A stretch of 64,000 nt of DNA from Ichthyophis bannanicus (lineage: Eukaryota; Chordata; Amphibia; Gymnophiona; Ichthyophiidae): contig CM066033.1 of assembly GCA_033557465.1 (NCBI GenBank), positions 1,303,545,022 through 1,303,609,021 of the forward strand, read 5' to 3'. The position numbers and the translations under genes were made by a program. Below the pieces are notes generated by a model, which did not search any database, had not been told where the DNA came from, and saw only the letters and a list, made by a program, of their open reading frames with translations. Below, in pieces: positions 32,301-43,539 of this stretch. How positions within the stretch are numbered: the stretch's first letter is position 1; each line of letters begins with the position of its first letter.

Positions 32301-32453
32301 GCTGCTTGGAGACTGAGATACTGATGTGTGGGCGGTCCTTGGGGCTGCATATAGCTGGATGATCAAAGAAATGAAGATGTTCAGTCTCCAAAGCTGCTGG
32401 TGGAGGTTCACAACTCTATGGTTCCGGGACTGGACTAGAGGGACGCTAAGGAA

Positions 32454-32505
32454 CTACGCTATCTCCAGGAACAAGCAGAAATATAGCCTTCACATATGGG
32501 GACGC
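32454..32505. repeat. E5 ICR, second half
   Basis: Reverse complement of the E5 right end (TATCTCCAGGAACAAGCAG...CACATATGGGGAC), continuing the ICR interrupted at 26429. Confidence 0.83.
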
Positions 32506-32621
32506 CCTAGCTGAAGATGCCGGGGAGATGGCCCCAGGAAGCTGCCATCTATAGTGAGGTGGGCCATGCTTCCTCCCATGGATCTCTGGCATCCTACCAG
32601 GGTTGGTGGGTAAGAGTTGAA

Positions 32622-33968
32622 TTAAATCTGAAAGAGATGTTGAAGAACAGCCTGGCCAAAGAAGGCATCCCGACGGGAGGCTTTATCTAGGCAGTAGTGG
32701 GCTGTGAAGGTGTGCACCGAAGCCCAGGTGGCTGCTCGACAGATGTCATCGATAGACACAGAGTGAAGGTTAGCCATAGAGGCTGCCATGGCTCTCACAT
32801 TATGTGCTGTGACATGGCCTTGAAGAGGAAGACACTCACTCTCATAATTAAAGGATATGCATTGTGCAATCCATTTAGATAGAGTCCTTTTGGAGACTGG
32901 AAGTCCCAAATGACTAGAATCAAAAGCAACAAAAAGTTGAGAAGACTTTCTATGATGCTGTGTTCTTTGTAGGTAAAAAGCCAAGGCTCTTTTACAGTCC
33001 AAAGTATGAAGGTTCCTTTCTGCATTAGAGGCATGAGGCCTCAGAAAAAATACAGGAAGGTAAATTGATTGATTTAAATGATAAGGCGAAACCACCTTTG
33101 GCATAAAATGTGGATGAGTTCTGAGAACAACCTTATCATGGTGAAACCTTGTATAAGGGGGATCAGCCACTAAAGCTTGCAATTCACTAATGCGACGTGC
33201 GGAGGTGATTGCAATTAGGAAGATGACCTTCCAGGATAAAAGCTTTAGGGTTGTAGTGGCTAAATGTTCAAAGGGCGGTTTCATGAGCTGTCCGAGAACT
33301 CGATTTATGGAGTGGAGGAGTGGCCTAGTGGTTGGGGCAAGGTACTTCAGGCCGGAAGGTCGGGGGTTCAAATCCCACTAGAGGACAGCAACCTTGGGCT
33401 GGAAGGACTGGGGTTTCTAGTCCCACAGGTGCTCCTTGTGGTCTTGGGCAAGCCACTTAACCCTCCATAGCCCATGTTCCCTGGAAAATAGTTATCTCCT
33501 AGTTATAATGCCCTGTTCAATGTAATTTCAGTTTGTTCAATGTAAAACGCACTGATGCAGAATAGCGCGGTATATAAGAGAATGTAAATAAATAAATAAA
33601 TAGATTTAAATCCCATGCCACCAGTGGTGGCCTGATGGGAGGCTTTGTTAATAGAAGACCTCTCATAAATCTTGCTATGAGTGTATGAGAGGAAATTGGC
33701 TGTCCATTTAGAGGCTTATAGGAAGCTGCAATTGCACTAAGATGGACTCTTACTGAATTTGTCTTTAGACCAGAATTTGATAAATGAAATAGGTACTCTA
33801 GTATCGATTCCAAAGGTATCACAAGGGGGTTTAAGCCCTTTTGAGAACACCATATAGTAAAACGTTTCCACTTGAAGGCTTAAGAACGTCTTGTGGAAGG
33901 TTTTCTGGAAGCCTGAAGGACATCCTTTACCTGTTCGGAAAGGTTAAGTTCCTGCAGGTCTAGGCTTT
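32622..33968 (-). pseudogene. E5 tyrosine recombinase (SINE-interrupted)
   Basis: The C-terminal catalytic part is at 32622-33307: ITSARRISELQALVADPPYTRF, HNVRAMAASMANLHS (H-x-x-R), DICRAATWASVHTF and AHYCLDKAS. It is open through the catalytic region. SINE-1 interrupts it at 33308-33601. The N-terminal SAM-like part resumes at 33602-33822 (ILEYLFHLSNSGLKTNSVRVHLSAI), with the recombinase start near 33950. Removing the SINE and its GATTTA duplication would leave a nearly continuous frame. Confidence 0.8.
33308..33601 (+). repeat. SINE-1 copy in E5 recombinase (plus)
   Basis: tRNA-like head GGAGTGGCCTAGTGG, B-box GGTTCAAATCCC, and a LINE-like 3' part ending in AAATAAATA. Flanked by GATTTA on both sides, a clear target-site duplication. 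Confidence 0.88.
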
Positions 33969-36318
33969 CAGCAACCAGGCCCCGAGATGCAGGGTCTGGG
34001 GATTCGGGTGCCATAGTATCCCGTTCTCTTGGGAGAGAAGGTCTGGAGCACACCCTAACTCCAGAGGTGCAGCTTGAGAGAGATGTAGAAGCAGGGGATA
34101 CCACGTTTGTCGTGGCCACCGTGGCGTTATGAGGACCATACGAACTCTGTCTCTCTGAAGCTTGAAGAGTGTTTGGGGATGAGGGGAATGGGTGGGAAGG
34201 CATAGAGGAAGTCCTGACCCCAGTGAAGGAGGACGGCGTCCCTTGCCTGGCATTGTGAGCCGGAATTCTGGAACAGAACCGGGGAAGTTGGCATTCAGTG
34301 CACTTGCAAAGAGGTCTATGTCTGGGGTTCCCCAGAAGTGAAATATCTTCATCACCTGGTCTAGGTGGAGAGAACATTCGTGAGGCAGCAGAACTTGGCT
34401 GAGTTTGTCTGCCCAATGGTTTTGAATGCCTGGAAGATATACCACGAGAATGTGAATTTGATGCTCTCTGGCGAGGGTCCATAGTTGTAAAGCTTCGTTG
34501 CATGACGACAGAGAGCCTGTTCCACCCTGCTTGTTCACGTAGAACATGGCTACTTGATTGTCCGTTTGGACTAGAACTGTCTTGTAGCTGAGCTGAGAAT
34601 TGAATACTCGAAGAGCTAGATAGATTGCTCTGAGTTCTAGGAGGTTTATATGAAGACAAGTCTCCTGTGGAGTCCAGGTACTCTGGGTGGAGAGATGGTG
34701 CAGGTGTGCTCCCCATCCCACCTGTGATGCATCTGTTGTTAGGGTGGCCTGGAATGGGCGCTGTTGGAAAGAAGACCCAACTAAAAGATTCTCCAGTGAT
34801 TGCCACCATTGTAGGGACAAGATAAGTCATTGTGAGTTTGAAATCTTGTCCGACAGACGTCCTGTGGCCTGTGTCCACTGTGTGGATAGTGTCCACTGGG
34901 CTGCTCGCATGTGGAGGTGAGCATAGGGAACTACATGAACTGTGGATGCCATGTGTCTCAATAATTGCAGCAGTTCTCAAGCAGTTAGGGAGGATTTTCC
35001 CGCTGCTTGAGAAGCTAGTTGCATTATGCGAAGACAGTGGGGCTGTGGGAGGAAAGCCCTTGACTGTCTGGTATCTAAATAAGCTCCTATGAACTCCAGG
35101 ATCTGAGAAGGAACAAGTTGGGATTTTGGGAAGTTTATGACCAATCCCAAGTATTGGAGCATTTGCATTGTGCGAGACAGTGCAGAGCTGGCTTCTGGAA
35201 TCACGGGGGCTCAAATGAGCCAGTCGTCCAAGTAAGGGAAGACGAATATTTATTTATTTATTTAAAGGTTCTTATATACCGCACTCTTAAAAATCAGCGC
35301 GGTTTACATATAACGATAATGTGCAAAGTAGGCACTTACAATGAAACAGGGGATTGAACTTGGAATTCAACAGGGGAACTATATACAATTTCAGATAGTT
35401 ATCTACAATTTGTATCTACAATATGTACAATCTTTGACAGCTTTTCAAATGGTCATTGTTGTGTGTGTGATAGAAGGTGTTAGTTTGTGCGTGTGATAGC
35501 TGGTGTTAGGTTGGTGTATTGCGAGTAGTGTAGGAGAAATAGGTGGTGCTTTAGCGCCTTTCTGAATTGGGTTAGGTTTGTTATGGTTCTGAATATCCCT
35601 AGGGTTCGCATGAATGCAGCTACTACTGCCATGCATTTCGTGAATACTCTTGGTGCCGAAGCCAGACCAAAAGGAAGAACCCTGTATTGGAGGGGTTTTC
35701 CCTTGAAAAGAAATCGTAAGAATTTCCTGTGATCTGGATGGATCAGAATATGAGCATATGCATCCATCAGATCTAGAGAGCAAAGCCAATCCTGACTTTG
35801 AAGGTATGGCAGAAGAGTTCCCAGAGAAATCATTTTGAACTTTTCTCGGAACAGATATTTGTTCAATTCTCTGAGGTCTAGAATGGGTCTGTGTCCTCCT
35901 GTTTTCTTTGGAACAAGAAAATAGGGGGAATAGAACCCTGTACCCTGTTGGGGAATGGGCACTTCCTCTATTGCTTCCTGAGCAAGGAGTGTTGAGACCT
36001 CTTAATCCAGTAGATTGTCTGGAGAGGTTTGGGAATTGAACTGTCTTACGATTGTAGGAGGGGGCACATGCTGTGAAAATGAAGCTTGTACCCCTCCCCT
36101 ACAATGGACAGAGTCCAATTTTCTGCTGTTATTTGGTGCCATCTGTTGACAAAATGACACAACCTGCCTGGAATGATTAGGGGTTCTGGACCCTTCAGAG
36201 GCAGGAAAACTAAGCTCTCTAGGAAGGAGTCAAAGCCCTTGAGGGGGCCGAGCCTGTGGAGCTGGTTGAGCTCTCGGGCCTTTTGGCTTCTTTTGTTGCT
36301 GTTGTCCCTTTTGGACAA
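33880..36318 (-). pseudogene. E5 reverse transcriptase / RNase H / linker (LINE-interrupted)
   Basis: The N-terminal pol is at 36046-36318. RT is at 35597-35962 (FLVPKKTGGHRPILDL, SLDLMDAYAHILI, PFGLASAPRVFTKCM) and is interrupted at 35250-35590 by a LINE 3' fragment with GAATAT duplicated on both sides. The RT end follows at 34977-35249. RNase H plus linker form a 286-codon open stretch (33960-34820): LTTDASQVGWGAHLH, LLELRAIYLALRVF, TDNQVAMFYVNKQGGTGS, VYLPGIQNHWADKLS, DLFASALNANFP and ITPRWPRQTWYPLL. Confidence 0.8.
35250..35590 (-). repeat. LINE (L2-like) 3' fragment inserted in E5 RT
   Basis: On the minus strand it reads the end of an L2-type ORF2 (LTQFRKALKHHLFLLHY), then a 3' UTR with a CGCGGT..TATATAAGAACC block and an AAATAAATA tail. 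A perfect GAATAT duplication flanks it (35244-35249, 35591-35596). The C-terminus resembles the longer LINE at 63085-64000. Confidence 0.8.
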
Positions 36319-37993
36319 CTTGACCCTGAGCTTGCCCTTGTTGGGTATAGGAGGGATAAAACTTCCTCTTTTTGCTGAAAAAGGTTTTTTTATAGGGTTT
36401 CTTTTTGGCTGGAGTGGCTGTAGATTTTGACAATCTATCTAAAGTGAGATTGTCTATCTATATCATTCGCCTTTTCCTGCCAATTCTTGCCAAAGAGGTT
36501 TTCCCCTGTGCAAGGAATGTTTCCTAATTTGTGCTGTACCCAAGTCTCCAAGTCTGATGCCTGAAGCCAGGCAATCCGACATGCACCAATGGGAATAGCA
36601 GAGGTTCTGCTGATACATTCAAAGCAGTCAAAGGCTGCACGATTCACAAACTTGGAAATGTCTTGAGCATGCTTGACAAGAGTAAGGAAGTCTTGTCATT
36701 TGTCATCAGGGAGAAGGGAGCTCATAAGCTCCAAGTCTCCTGTGACTTCTTTGAGGAACATTCCCATATATAAAATATATGAGCTGATCCTAGCTGAAAG
36801 CATGGAAGCCTGAAATGTTCGACGCCCAAAGGCGTCAAGAGTCCTGCATTCACGACCTGGAGTATTGGATGCATGTCTTTTTGCACTTTTCATCCTATGC
36901 ATGGCTGATTCCACTACCATTGAATGGTGTGGCAGCTGAGTCTTTTGAAAACCAGGACATGGTGGAACTCGATACATGGTATCGAGTCTCCTAGAATGAG
37001 GAGATGTGGTCAGAGGTGCTTCCCACATTCTGAGCATCAAATCATGAAGAATTTCATGAATGGGCAGGGTAGCTGCCTCTTTGGGAACCTTAGGGTATTG
37101 GAGTATTTCCAATTCCTTTGCTTTAGGTTCTTTTTCAGGAGCTACCGTGATTGATTGGCCTCGGGCCACATCACGAATAAAATCCTGAAAAGACAAGTCC
37201 TCCGGAGGAGACATTCTGCGTTGAGGAGGAGTCTTCCGGAAGAAGTACTCTGGTACCGATCGTGTTATCTGCGTCATCGGAATCGGAAGATTCGAAGTAT
37301 CTCTGATTCCGATGATCATGCAAAGCACGTCGGCACCGAGTTGGTCCGGTACCGATCTGTCAATGCCCGAAAAAGTCGGCATGGACAGAATTCCCACTGG
37401 GGCCAGTACTGTCGGTGCTGGTACCGGCACCGGTGTCGGTACTGGTGCCTGTTGAACCGTCGGTAGTGGTGTCAACGGTACCACAGCTGTAAGGAGAGCT
37501 GCAAGACTGTGTTTGATAGCGAGGAATCTCTGGTCTATCGACGCTGCCGATGCCTGGGTGTCAGTACCGGTAGAAGCGGCCGGAACCCCTGAGCATGGCA
37601 CCAGTAGTTCTGCCGAAGTTGAGGCCTCGAGAACATCCTGGAGCATTGTTAGTGCTTTGGAGGCCAAAGCCTCCCGCCGGGGCTGTTTTGCCAATGGCTT
37701 CTCGATGCTTGGAAGGAGATCTACCCCTTTGAGGACAGGCTCTTATGTTTAGTTACCTGAGATCCTTGGGAGGAAGATGAGGCTCTGGAAGACGTCGACG
37801 CAATGGACATCGCATCTGAAGAAAAGAGGGTACCAAGCTTTGCAGCCCGGTTCTGTCTTCCTCTTTTAGTCATCCCCAGACAAGAGGAACACTCTGAAGG
37901 AGAATGGTCAGGGCCTAAACATTTGAGACACCAGTCATGGGTGTCAGTGACGGAAATGGTACCACCACACTTAGTATATTTTTTTAAAACCAC
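36230..37993 (-). pseudogene. E5 gag-like protein (few frameshifts)
   Basis: Start at 37993, MVLKKYTKCGG, with the zinc-ribbon-like TKCGGTISVTDTHDWCLKCLGPDHSP. A frame change near 37700 leads to 332 open codons (37694-36696): a low-complexity Val/Pro/Thr region (with four GGTACC sites at about 37250-37480), then LMLRMWEAPLTTSPHSRR, HHSMVVESAMHRMKSAKRHAS, LDAFGRRTFQASMLSARISSYILYMG. It continues at 36435-36647 (AIPIGACRIAWLQASDLETWVQHKLGNIP) and 36230-36433 (Lys- and Gln-rich tail). It is very close to E2 gag. Confidence 0.77.
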
Positions 37994-38189
37994 TAGCTGT
38001 TTTTTTCCATTTTTTTAGGAAAATGGGGCCTAATGCCCAAAATGGCGCCTAGCACCAAAAAGAAAACGTTTTTGAAGAGAAACACTTCAGATAGTAAATT
38101 TTTTTTTTTTTTAAAAAGAAAAGAGAACCGGCGGTACTGGTAGGCGTCGAGCGGAGGCAGGCGCGACCACAAGAAAAACAAGTTTAAAG

Positions 38190-38410
38190 AAGAAATTTTC
38201 TGCGGTGACAGGGTATGTGACCTGTCGGCTCCGCGGAAAACGAAGAACTGAAGAGGGACAGTTGGAAAGGCAGGAAGGCAGCGCACATGTGCTGAGGGAT
38301 GCTCCCAAAAGCGTTCCTATTGGACGCTGAGGAGCGTTCCCACGCAGGCTCCGTCGGTACCGACAATACCCATATGTGAAGACTACATTCCTGCTTGTTC
38401 CTGGAGATAG
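38190..38410. repeat. E5 right (5') inverted terminal repeat
   Basis: Inverted partner of 26114-26290. It keeps GTCGGTACCGAC (38353-38364), which the left repeat has lost, and ends TTCCTGGAGATAG. Confidence 0.84.
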
Positions 38411-38745
38411 GCTTTTTCCATTACGGGATAATTTTAGAAGCCACTTGGGCTTATAGAACAGTGTTTGACATTCATGTAGATATTATACAAATGCTTTGGG
38501 TATCTGTGCATAAAACAGGTGATCATAAAACACAGTGCCTACTTTTATGTTGTATAAGTGTAGGTGCTCCCAGGAGTGGAGAATGAATATAACGGGGTGG
38601 GGGCGGGATCAGGACTTCATGTGTTTTATAAAATACACATACACATATGCTGACTCATATTGCACATGCATGCATGCACAAAATTACACCTGCTGCAAAT
38701 CAGGAGTAACTTTGTATAGGAACTCTCCAGTATATAGGCATATAT
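38411..38745. other. Intron spacer (E4/E5 right flank)
   Basis: AT-rich sequence continuing the target interrupted by E5. It contains CATATACAC/GCATGCATGCAC simple stretches. No exon seen. Confidence 0.4.
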
Positions 38746-39355
38746 GGAAAAATTTGGTCTTATCCGTTGATTTCCTTTCCTTGAGTCCTACCACACCAGG
38801 CCCGATGTGCGGGTTATGCCACTCTGCCAGCAGATGGATACAGATAATAAAGTGTTGTAAGTCCTACCAGGAGCTTTCCAGTATTCTTCCATAACAAATT
38901 TAATGCAAACACACCCCCAATCTATCAAATAGTCAAAGGGGAGAACCCCTAACCAGATCCTGTTCCCCAAAACTAGGGCTTTGTCAGACAAACCTCTAGA
39001 ATAAACAAAACCTTCTACCAACTTTATTTTTTTCCACACTACCACCTTATGAGAAGGTGGAACTCTGGTCTGGTAGGACTCAAGGAAAGGAAATTAGCAG
39101 GTAAGACCAAATTTCTCCTTCCTTCTTGTATATCAGATCAGTCCTGATGTATGATCTCTGGGTTACAAGGCAGGCAACCTTGCAGAAGACCCATCACATC
39201 TCCATTATGCAACAAAGCACCTCTTAGTCTCAGTGGGCCCCTGCTAAGAAAGTCCTCAACATGCTCACCCCAAATGTTGTATCCTCCTTAACCAAAACAT
39301 TCAGTCAAAAAACTTTGAAAAGGAATGCAATGATAACCACATAGCTGCTTTTTCT
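38746..39355 (-). mobile_element. DIRS 3'-end fragment EX (lineage B)
   Basis: The left terminal repeat (GGAAAAATTTGGTCTTA, then CCTACCACACCAGG and GCGGGTTATGCC) is followed by an ICR at about 39050-39165 (GGTCTGGTAGGACTCAAGG...AGACCAAATTTCTCC, then TCAGATCAGTCCTGATGT). A short stretch homologous to the recombinase C-terminus follows, to about 39355. The rest of the element is missing. Confidence 0.75.
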
Positions 39356-39574
39356 GGGTGAAGATTTTTATTGACAGATAACAGCATAACAATAGTAATG
39401 AGTCAAGCATTTTGAGTACAATATGTAACATATCTCTCTCCCATCTTCAATAAAATCCTATGTGTATCCAAGAAAAATTCTGGAATATCCCCAAAAATTA
39501 ACAGTAGAATAAATAATCCAATAATCATGGAAATATGATCAAATCCTGAAAGAATAAGAGATCCTGTAACATTT
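39356..39574. other. Intron spacer
   Basis: AT-rich, no coding or repeat signal that I recognise. Confidence 0.35.
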
Positions 39575-40640
39575 TCTGGAACATCAAGGAAAATGTAACA
39601 CCAATTTTTATAAAGGGTTCCAGGGGTGATCCGGGAAATTACAGACCGGTGAGCCTGACATCAGTACCAGGAAAAATGGTAGAAACCATCATAAAGAATA
39701 AAATTACTCAGCATGTAGATAGTCATGACCTAATGGGAGACAGCCAACATGGCTTTAGACAAGGAAGATCTTGTCTTACTAATCTGTTATGTTTTTTTGA
39801 AGGAGTGAATAATCTGGTGGACAAAGGTGAGTCTGTTGATATTGTGTATCTGGACTTTCAGAAAGCCTTTGACAAGGTCCCTCATCAGAGACTTTTGGCA
39901 AAACTAAAGCGTCATGGAATAGGAGGCAGTGTACTATTGTGGATCAGGAACTGGTTAAAAGATAGAAAGCAGAGGGTAGGGCTAAATGGCCAATTTCCCC
40001 AATGGAGAAAGGTGAATAGTGGTGTACCCCAGGGATCTGTGCTGGGTCCGCTGCTTTTTGACATTCATAAATGACCTGGAAAGTGGAATAATGAGTGAGG
40101 TTATCAAATTTGCAGATGACACAAAACTATTTAAAGTTGTTAAAACCCAAGAGGATTGTGGAAAATTGCAAGAGGATCTTGATAAATTGGAAGACTGGGC
40201 ATCAAAATGGCAGATGAAATTTAATGTGGACAAGTGCAAGGTTATGCACCTAGGGAAGAACAACCCAAACTATGGTTACACGATGCAAGGTTACACATTA
40301 GGAACCACCACCCAGGAAAAAGATTTAGGCGTCATTGTGGATACCATGTTAAAACCCTCGGCCCAGTGTGCAGCAGCGGCCAAGAGAGCAAATAGAATGC
40401 TAGGTATAAGGAAAGGAATGGAAAATAAAACAAAAGATATTATAATGCCTCTATATCGTTCCATGGTGAGACCGCACCTTGAATATTGTGTGCAATTCTG
40501 GTCGCCGTATCTTAAAAAGGATATAGCGATTTTAGAAAAGGTTCAGAGAAGAGCCACCAAAATGGCAAAGGTGATGGAAGGATACTCCTATGAAGAAAGG
40601 CTAAAAAGGTTAGGGCTCTTTAACCTGGAAAAGACATGAC
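39575..40640 (+). pseudogene. CR1-like LINE ORF2 reverse transcriptase fragment
   Basis: RT core of a CR1-type non-LTR retrotransposon on the plus strand. It reads NYRPVSLTSVPGKMVETII, GFRQGRSCLTNLL, VYLDFQKAFDKVPH (motif A), VNSGVPQGSVLGPLL, a frameshift near 40060, then FINDLESG, KFADDTKLF (catalytic FADD), and the C-terminal RPHLEYCVQFWSPYLKKDI and VQRRATKM. It is truncated at both ends; the endonuclease and the 3' UTR are absent. It is in antisense to the host gene. Confidence 0.88.
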
Positions 40641-41180
40641 AAATGAACATCTCCAGGATTCCCTGAGACTGGTCCTCATGCAATATTCACCTAACTTCAA
40701 AAAGCTGGTGGATGAAATGCAGGATCAGACATCTCACTAATGAGCAAGAGCGAAATATTAAAGATTGTGCAAGATCAGCCTGGATCAATACTCGACCTAA
40801 ATTTAACACAAATTACTCAATAAAAGTTAAAGAAAGTTATTAAGACAGTTAAAGAAAGTTATTACTCAATAAAACTTTAAGAAAAAATGTACTTTCCATT
40901 TCCCCTTGCAGTTCTTACTGGATCTTCGTCTCTCTGTTTTGTTTTTGCTTAATTTGCTTAACAGCTGATCACATCCAAGTAAATGACAGAAGGTTCATTA
41001 AAAATGGGGGGCGGGGGGGAATCCTCCAACTTTATTGTGTTAAAATTTAATTTGAAACTTAATTTTCATGGTGGTAGATCACCGGCACTTTTGGCCGGAA
41101 AAAGTAGATCATGACCCATTCGAACTTGGACATGCCTAGTTTATAACAAATGGCTTTGCCACTGAGAACACTGTTTTTCC
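40641..41180. other. Intron spacer
   Basis: No gene recognised. Includes a local repeat of TTAAAGAAAGTTATT (about 40826-40867) and a G run near 41007-41020. Confidence 0.4.
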
Positions 41181-42980
41181 ATTATCATCCCTTACATCTG
41201 CCATATCCTTAACCTATTGCTTTCCACTGCAACTGTTCCTGTGGCCTTCAAATATGCTCTGGTCACACCTCTTCTCAAAAAGTCCTTACTAGACCCTGCT
41301 TGTCCTTCCAGTTATTGGCCTACATCTCTCCTCCCCTTTGCTTCAAAAATACTTGAACAAGCACTTTCCTCTCAAGTCCTTCTGGATCCACTGCAGTCTG
41401 GCTTTCATCCTTCACATTCCACAGAAATGACTCTTGCCAAAGTCTCTAGCAACTTGTTCCTTGCCAAATCCAAGGGCCTTTACTCAGTCCTCATTATTCT
41501 TGACCTTTCTGCTGCCTTTAACACTGTTGATCACCACCTTCTCCTCGATACCCTGTCCTCACTTGGATTTAGGGGCTCTGTTCTGTCCTGGTTTTCTTAT
41601 CTCTCCCAAAACAATTTTAATGTTATGTTCTGGTGGATCCTCCTCTATTGCCATCCCGCTTTCAGTTGGTGTACCTCAGGGCTCTGTCTTGGGACCTCTA
41701 CTTTTCTCTCTTTCTACACTCAGTCCCTTGGTGCGCTTATTTCCTCCCATGGTTTTCAGTACCATCTTTATGCTGATGACTCTCAGATTTATCTTTCTGC
41801 GTCTGAAATCTCTCCAGGAATCCAGTCTCGGATCTCTGCCTGCTTATCCAACATTACTGCCTGGATGTCTCACTGCATTCTGAAATTGAAAATGGCCAAA
41901 ACTGAACTCTTATCTTCCCCCCTAAACCCACCTCTCCCTTCCTCCCTTCTCTGTTTCTATGGATGATACTATACACGCCTCCCTGTTTCCTCAGCTCACA
42001 ACCTTGGGGTTATCTTTGATGCTACTCTCTCTTTCTCTGGGCACATCAAACAGAAGGCTAAAACCTGCCGCTTCTTTCTCTATAACATCAGCAAAATTCA
42101 TCTCTAGTCACCTTCTGTCTTGACTACTGCCTCCCTCTGAATCATCTCTCTCCCCTTCAATCTGTTCAAAATTCAGCTGAATGGCTTATCTTCTGCCAGT
42201 GTTGATATGCTGGGAGGAGTGGCCTAGTGGTTAGGACAAGGTACTTCAGGCCGGAGGGCCGGGGGTTCAAGTCCCACCTGGGGACAGCAATCTCAGGCTG
42301 GAGGGACTGGGATTTCTAGTCCTATAGGCACTCCTTGTGGTCTTGGGCAAGCCACTTAACCCTCCATTGCCCATATTCCCTGTAAGTATTAGCATATGTG
42401 TGTCATATCCCCTCGTGTTAAATGTATCTCCCAATTGACCTCTTTGACCCGGTGAAAAGCGGGATATAAAATACAGCTAAATAAATAAATAAATATGCTC
42501 ATGTAACTCCTCTTCTCAAGTCACTGGCTCCCTGCCATTTCCACACCCAGCTCAAACTTCTCCTACTGACCTACAAGTGCATTCATTCTGCGGCTCCTCA
42601 CTACCTTTCTTCTCTTATCTCGCTCTACACCCTTCCTCAGGAGCTCCACTCCTCTGGCAGATCCCTTTTATCTGTGCCCTTCTCTGCAACAATTGCCAAC
42701 TCCAGACTGCCTCCATTCCACCTTTGTGCTCCATATGCCTGGACAAACTATCTGAGTCTGTGCATCAGGCTCTTTCTCTAGTCCTATTCAAATCCAAGCT
42801 AAAAACCCGCCTCTTCAAAGCTACTTTTGGATCCTAATGCTCCTCACTCTGTGTCCACCACTTATGTGTATCTTACCATGCTTACTTGTAAGCTCTGATG
42901 AGCAGGGACTGCATTTTGCATCTATATGTGCAGCACTGCTTACACCCTGTAGTACTATACAAATGAGTAGTAGTAATAGG
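41181..42980 (+). pseudogene. L2-like LINE ORF2 and 3' end (SINE-interrupted)
   Basis: The RT part (41217-41966) reads VTPLLKKSLLDPACPSSYWP, LDPLQSGFHPSHSTEM, ILDLSAAFNTVDHHLLLDTLSSLG (motif A), then frame changes through SVGVPQGSVLGPLLFSL. The YADDSQI box (HLYADDSQIYLS) is intact. SINE-1 (42212-42492) interrupts it, and the C-terminal part at 42493-42837 ends FKSKLKTRLFKATF. The 3' tail has the L2-like TGTAAGCTCTGATGAGCAGGGA motif and ends near 42980 in TAGTAGTAATAG. It is inactive. Confidence 0.85.
42212..42492 (+). repeat. SINE-1 copy in L2 (plus)
   Basis: GGGAGGAGTGGCCTAGTGG head, B-box GGTTCAAGTCCC and AAATAAATA tail, with perfect ATATGCT duplications at 42205-42211 and 42493-42499. Its last third differs from the other SINE-1 copies (GACCCGGTGAAAAGCGGGATATAAAATA). 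Confidence 0.88.
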
Positions 42981-43131
42981 TTTTCCTCCTGGATCTATTG
43001 TTTCTCCTAAAACGTATAGAGGTCTGACTTAGAATTTTAATGTTACTTCTATATTACGTTGATGCTTCCTTTATAATTGAATACCTAAGAATGTGAATAT
43101 GCAAATAAAAAATAAATTAACAGCCATTTAC

Positions 43132-43282
43132 CTTCACCACCTGCCGGAGTGACCCGATCACAGCAGGTACAGCATTGCCTTCTTCCAAGGTATTCTCCCC
43201 CCAAAGGTTAGTCAGTTCCAACTCCCCTTCCTCCAGAGGAATTGAGAGGCCTTCAAAATCTGGTCTTTCATAAAGTAGCCAG
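43132..43282 (-). CDS. Host exon A: beta/gamma-crystallin motif (CRYBG1/2/3-like, partial gene)
   Basis: A 151-nt exon on the minus strand. The acceptor is a pyrimidine tract ending CCCCCTCAG, and the donor is AAG/GTAAAT. It begins with one base completing a split codon, then 50 codons, and ends in phase 0. It reads WLLYERPDFEGLSIPLEEGE, then an acidic loop and AVIGSLRQVVK. W-x-x-Y-E-x-P-x-F-x-G...L..GE plus IGS.R are hallmarks of an even Greek-key motif of CRYBG1-3. It joins in phase to exon B (18899-19038). Nothing else of this gene is recognised in the window; upstream exons must lie to the right of 64000 or be unrecognised. Confidence 0.85.
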
Positions 43283-43539
43283 CTGAGGGGGAATGAGAGA
43301 GAATTATGCTTCACAAACTGAAACCAGAAAATGTGGTTTGCCTAGTTCCCTGTGGATAAAATCAATTTCTGTTCAGTTCACAGTCATCAGAAATTTGTCC
43401 CACTGTAACAAGTTCCTGCTTGACTAGGAGGGCAGAGCAGGATTTCATTTGACAAGGAGAAAAACATACAGAGAGATGGTAAGCTAGAAACATTCACTAC
43501 CTCTCCACAATACCTATCACCACTTCCACAAAGGAGCGG
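43283..43539. other. Intron upstream of exon A
   Basis: Polypyrimidine acceptor tract next to exon A, then unique-looking sequence up to the E9 left end. Confidence 0.4.

Larger units (their letters stand above)
26430..32453 (-). mobile_element. DIRS retrotransposon E6 (lineage B), inserted in the ICR of E5
   Basis: The left end AAGAGTAAATTAGACTTACC and right end CGCTAAGGAA share an AA core with the E5 target. Terminal repeats (about 26430-26600 and 32280-32453) share AGTCCAGTCCCGGAACCATAGAGTTGTGAACCTCCACCAGCAG-type blocks in inverted orientation. The ICR is at 26962-27062. It is the best preserved lineage-B copy, GC-rich in its coding part. Gag and RT are open; frameshifts fall near the RT/RNase H boundary and in the recombinase. 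Being nested, it is younger than E5. Confidence 0.9.
26114..38410 (-). mobile_element. DIRS retrotransposon E5 (lineage A), host of E6
   Basis: The left end is at 26114 (AG core, then CACCTGTAACAGGTG at 26126-26140) and the right end at 38410 (TTCCTGGAGATAG). Terminal repeats of about 170 bp are inverted copies, although the left one has lost the 12-bp palindrome that the right one keeps (GTCGGTACCGAC, 38353-38364). The ICR (26381-26429 plus 32454-32505) is split by E6. A SINE-1 (33308-33601) and a LINE 3' fragment (35250-35590) are later insertions. Gag, pol and recombinase are recognisable. The gag and terminal palindrome show it is closest to E2. Confidence 0.88.
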
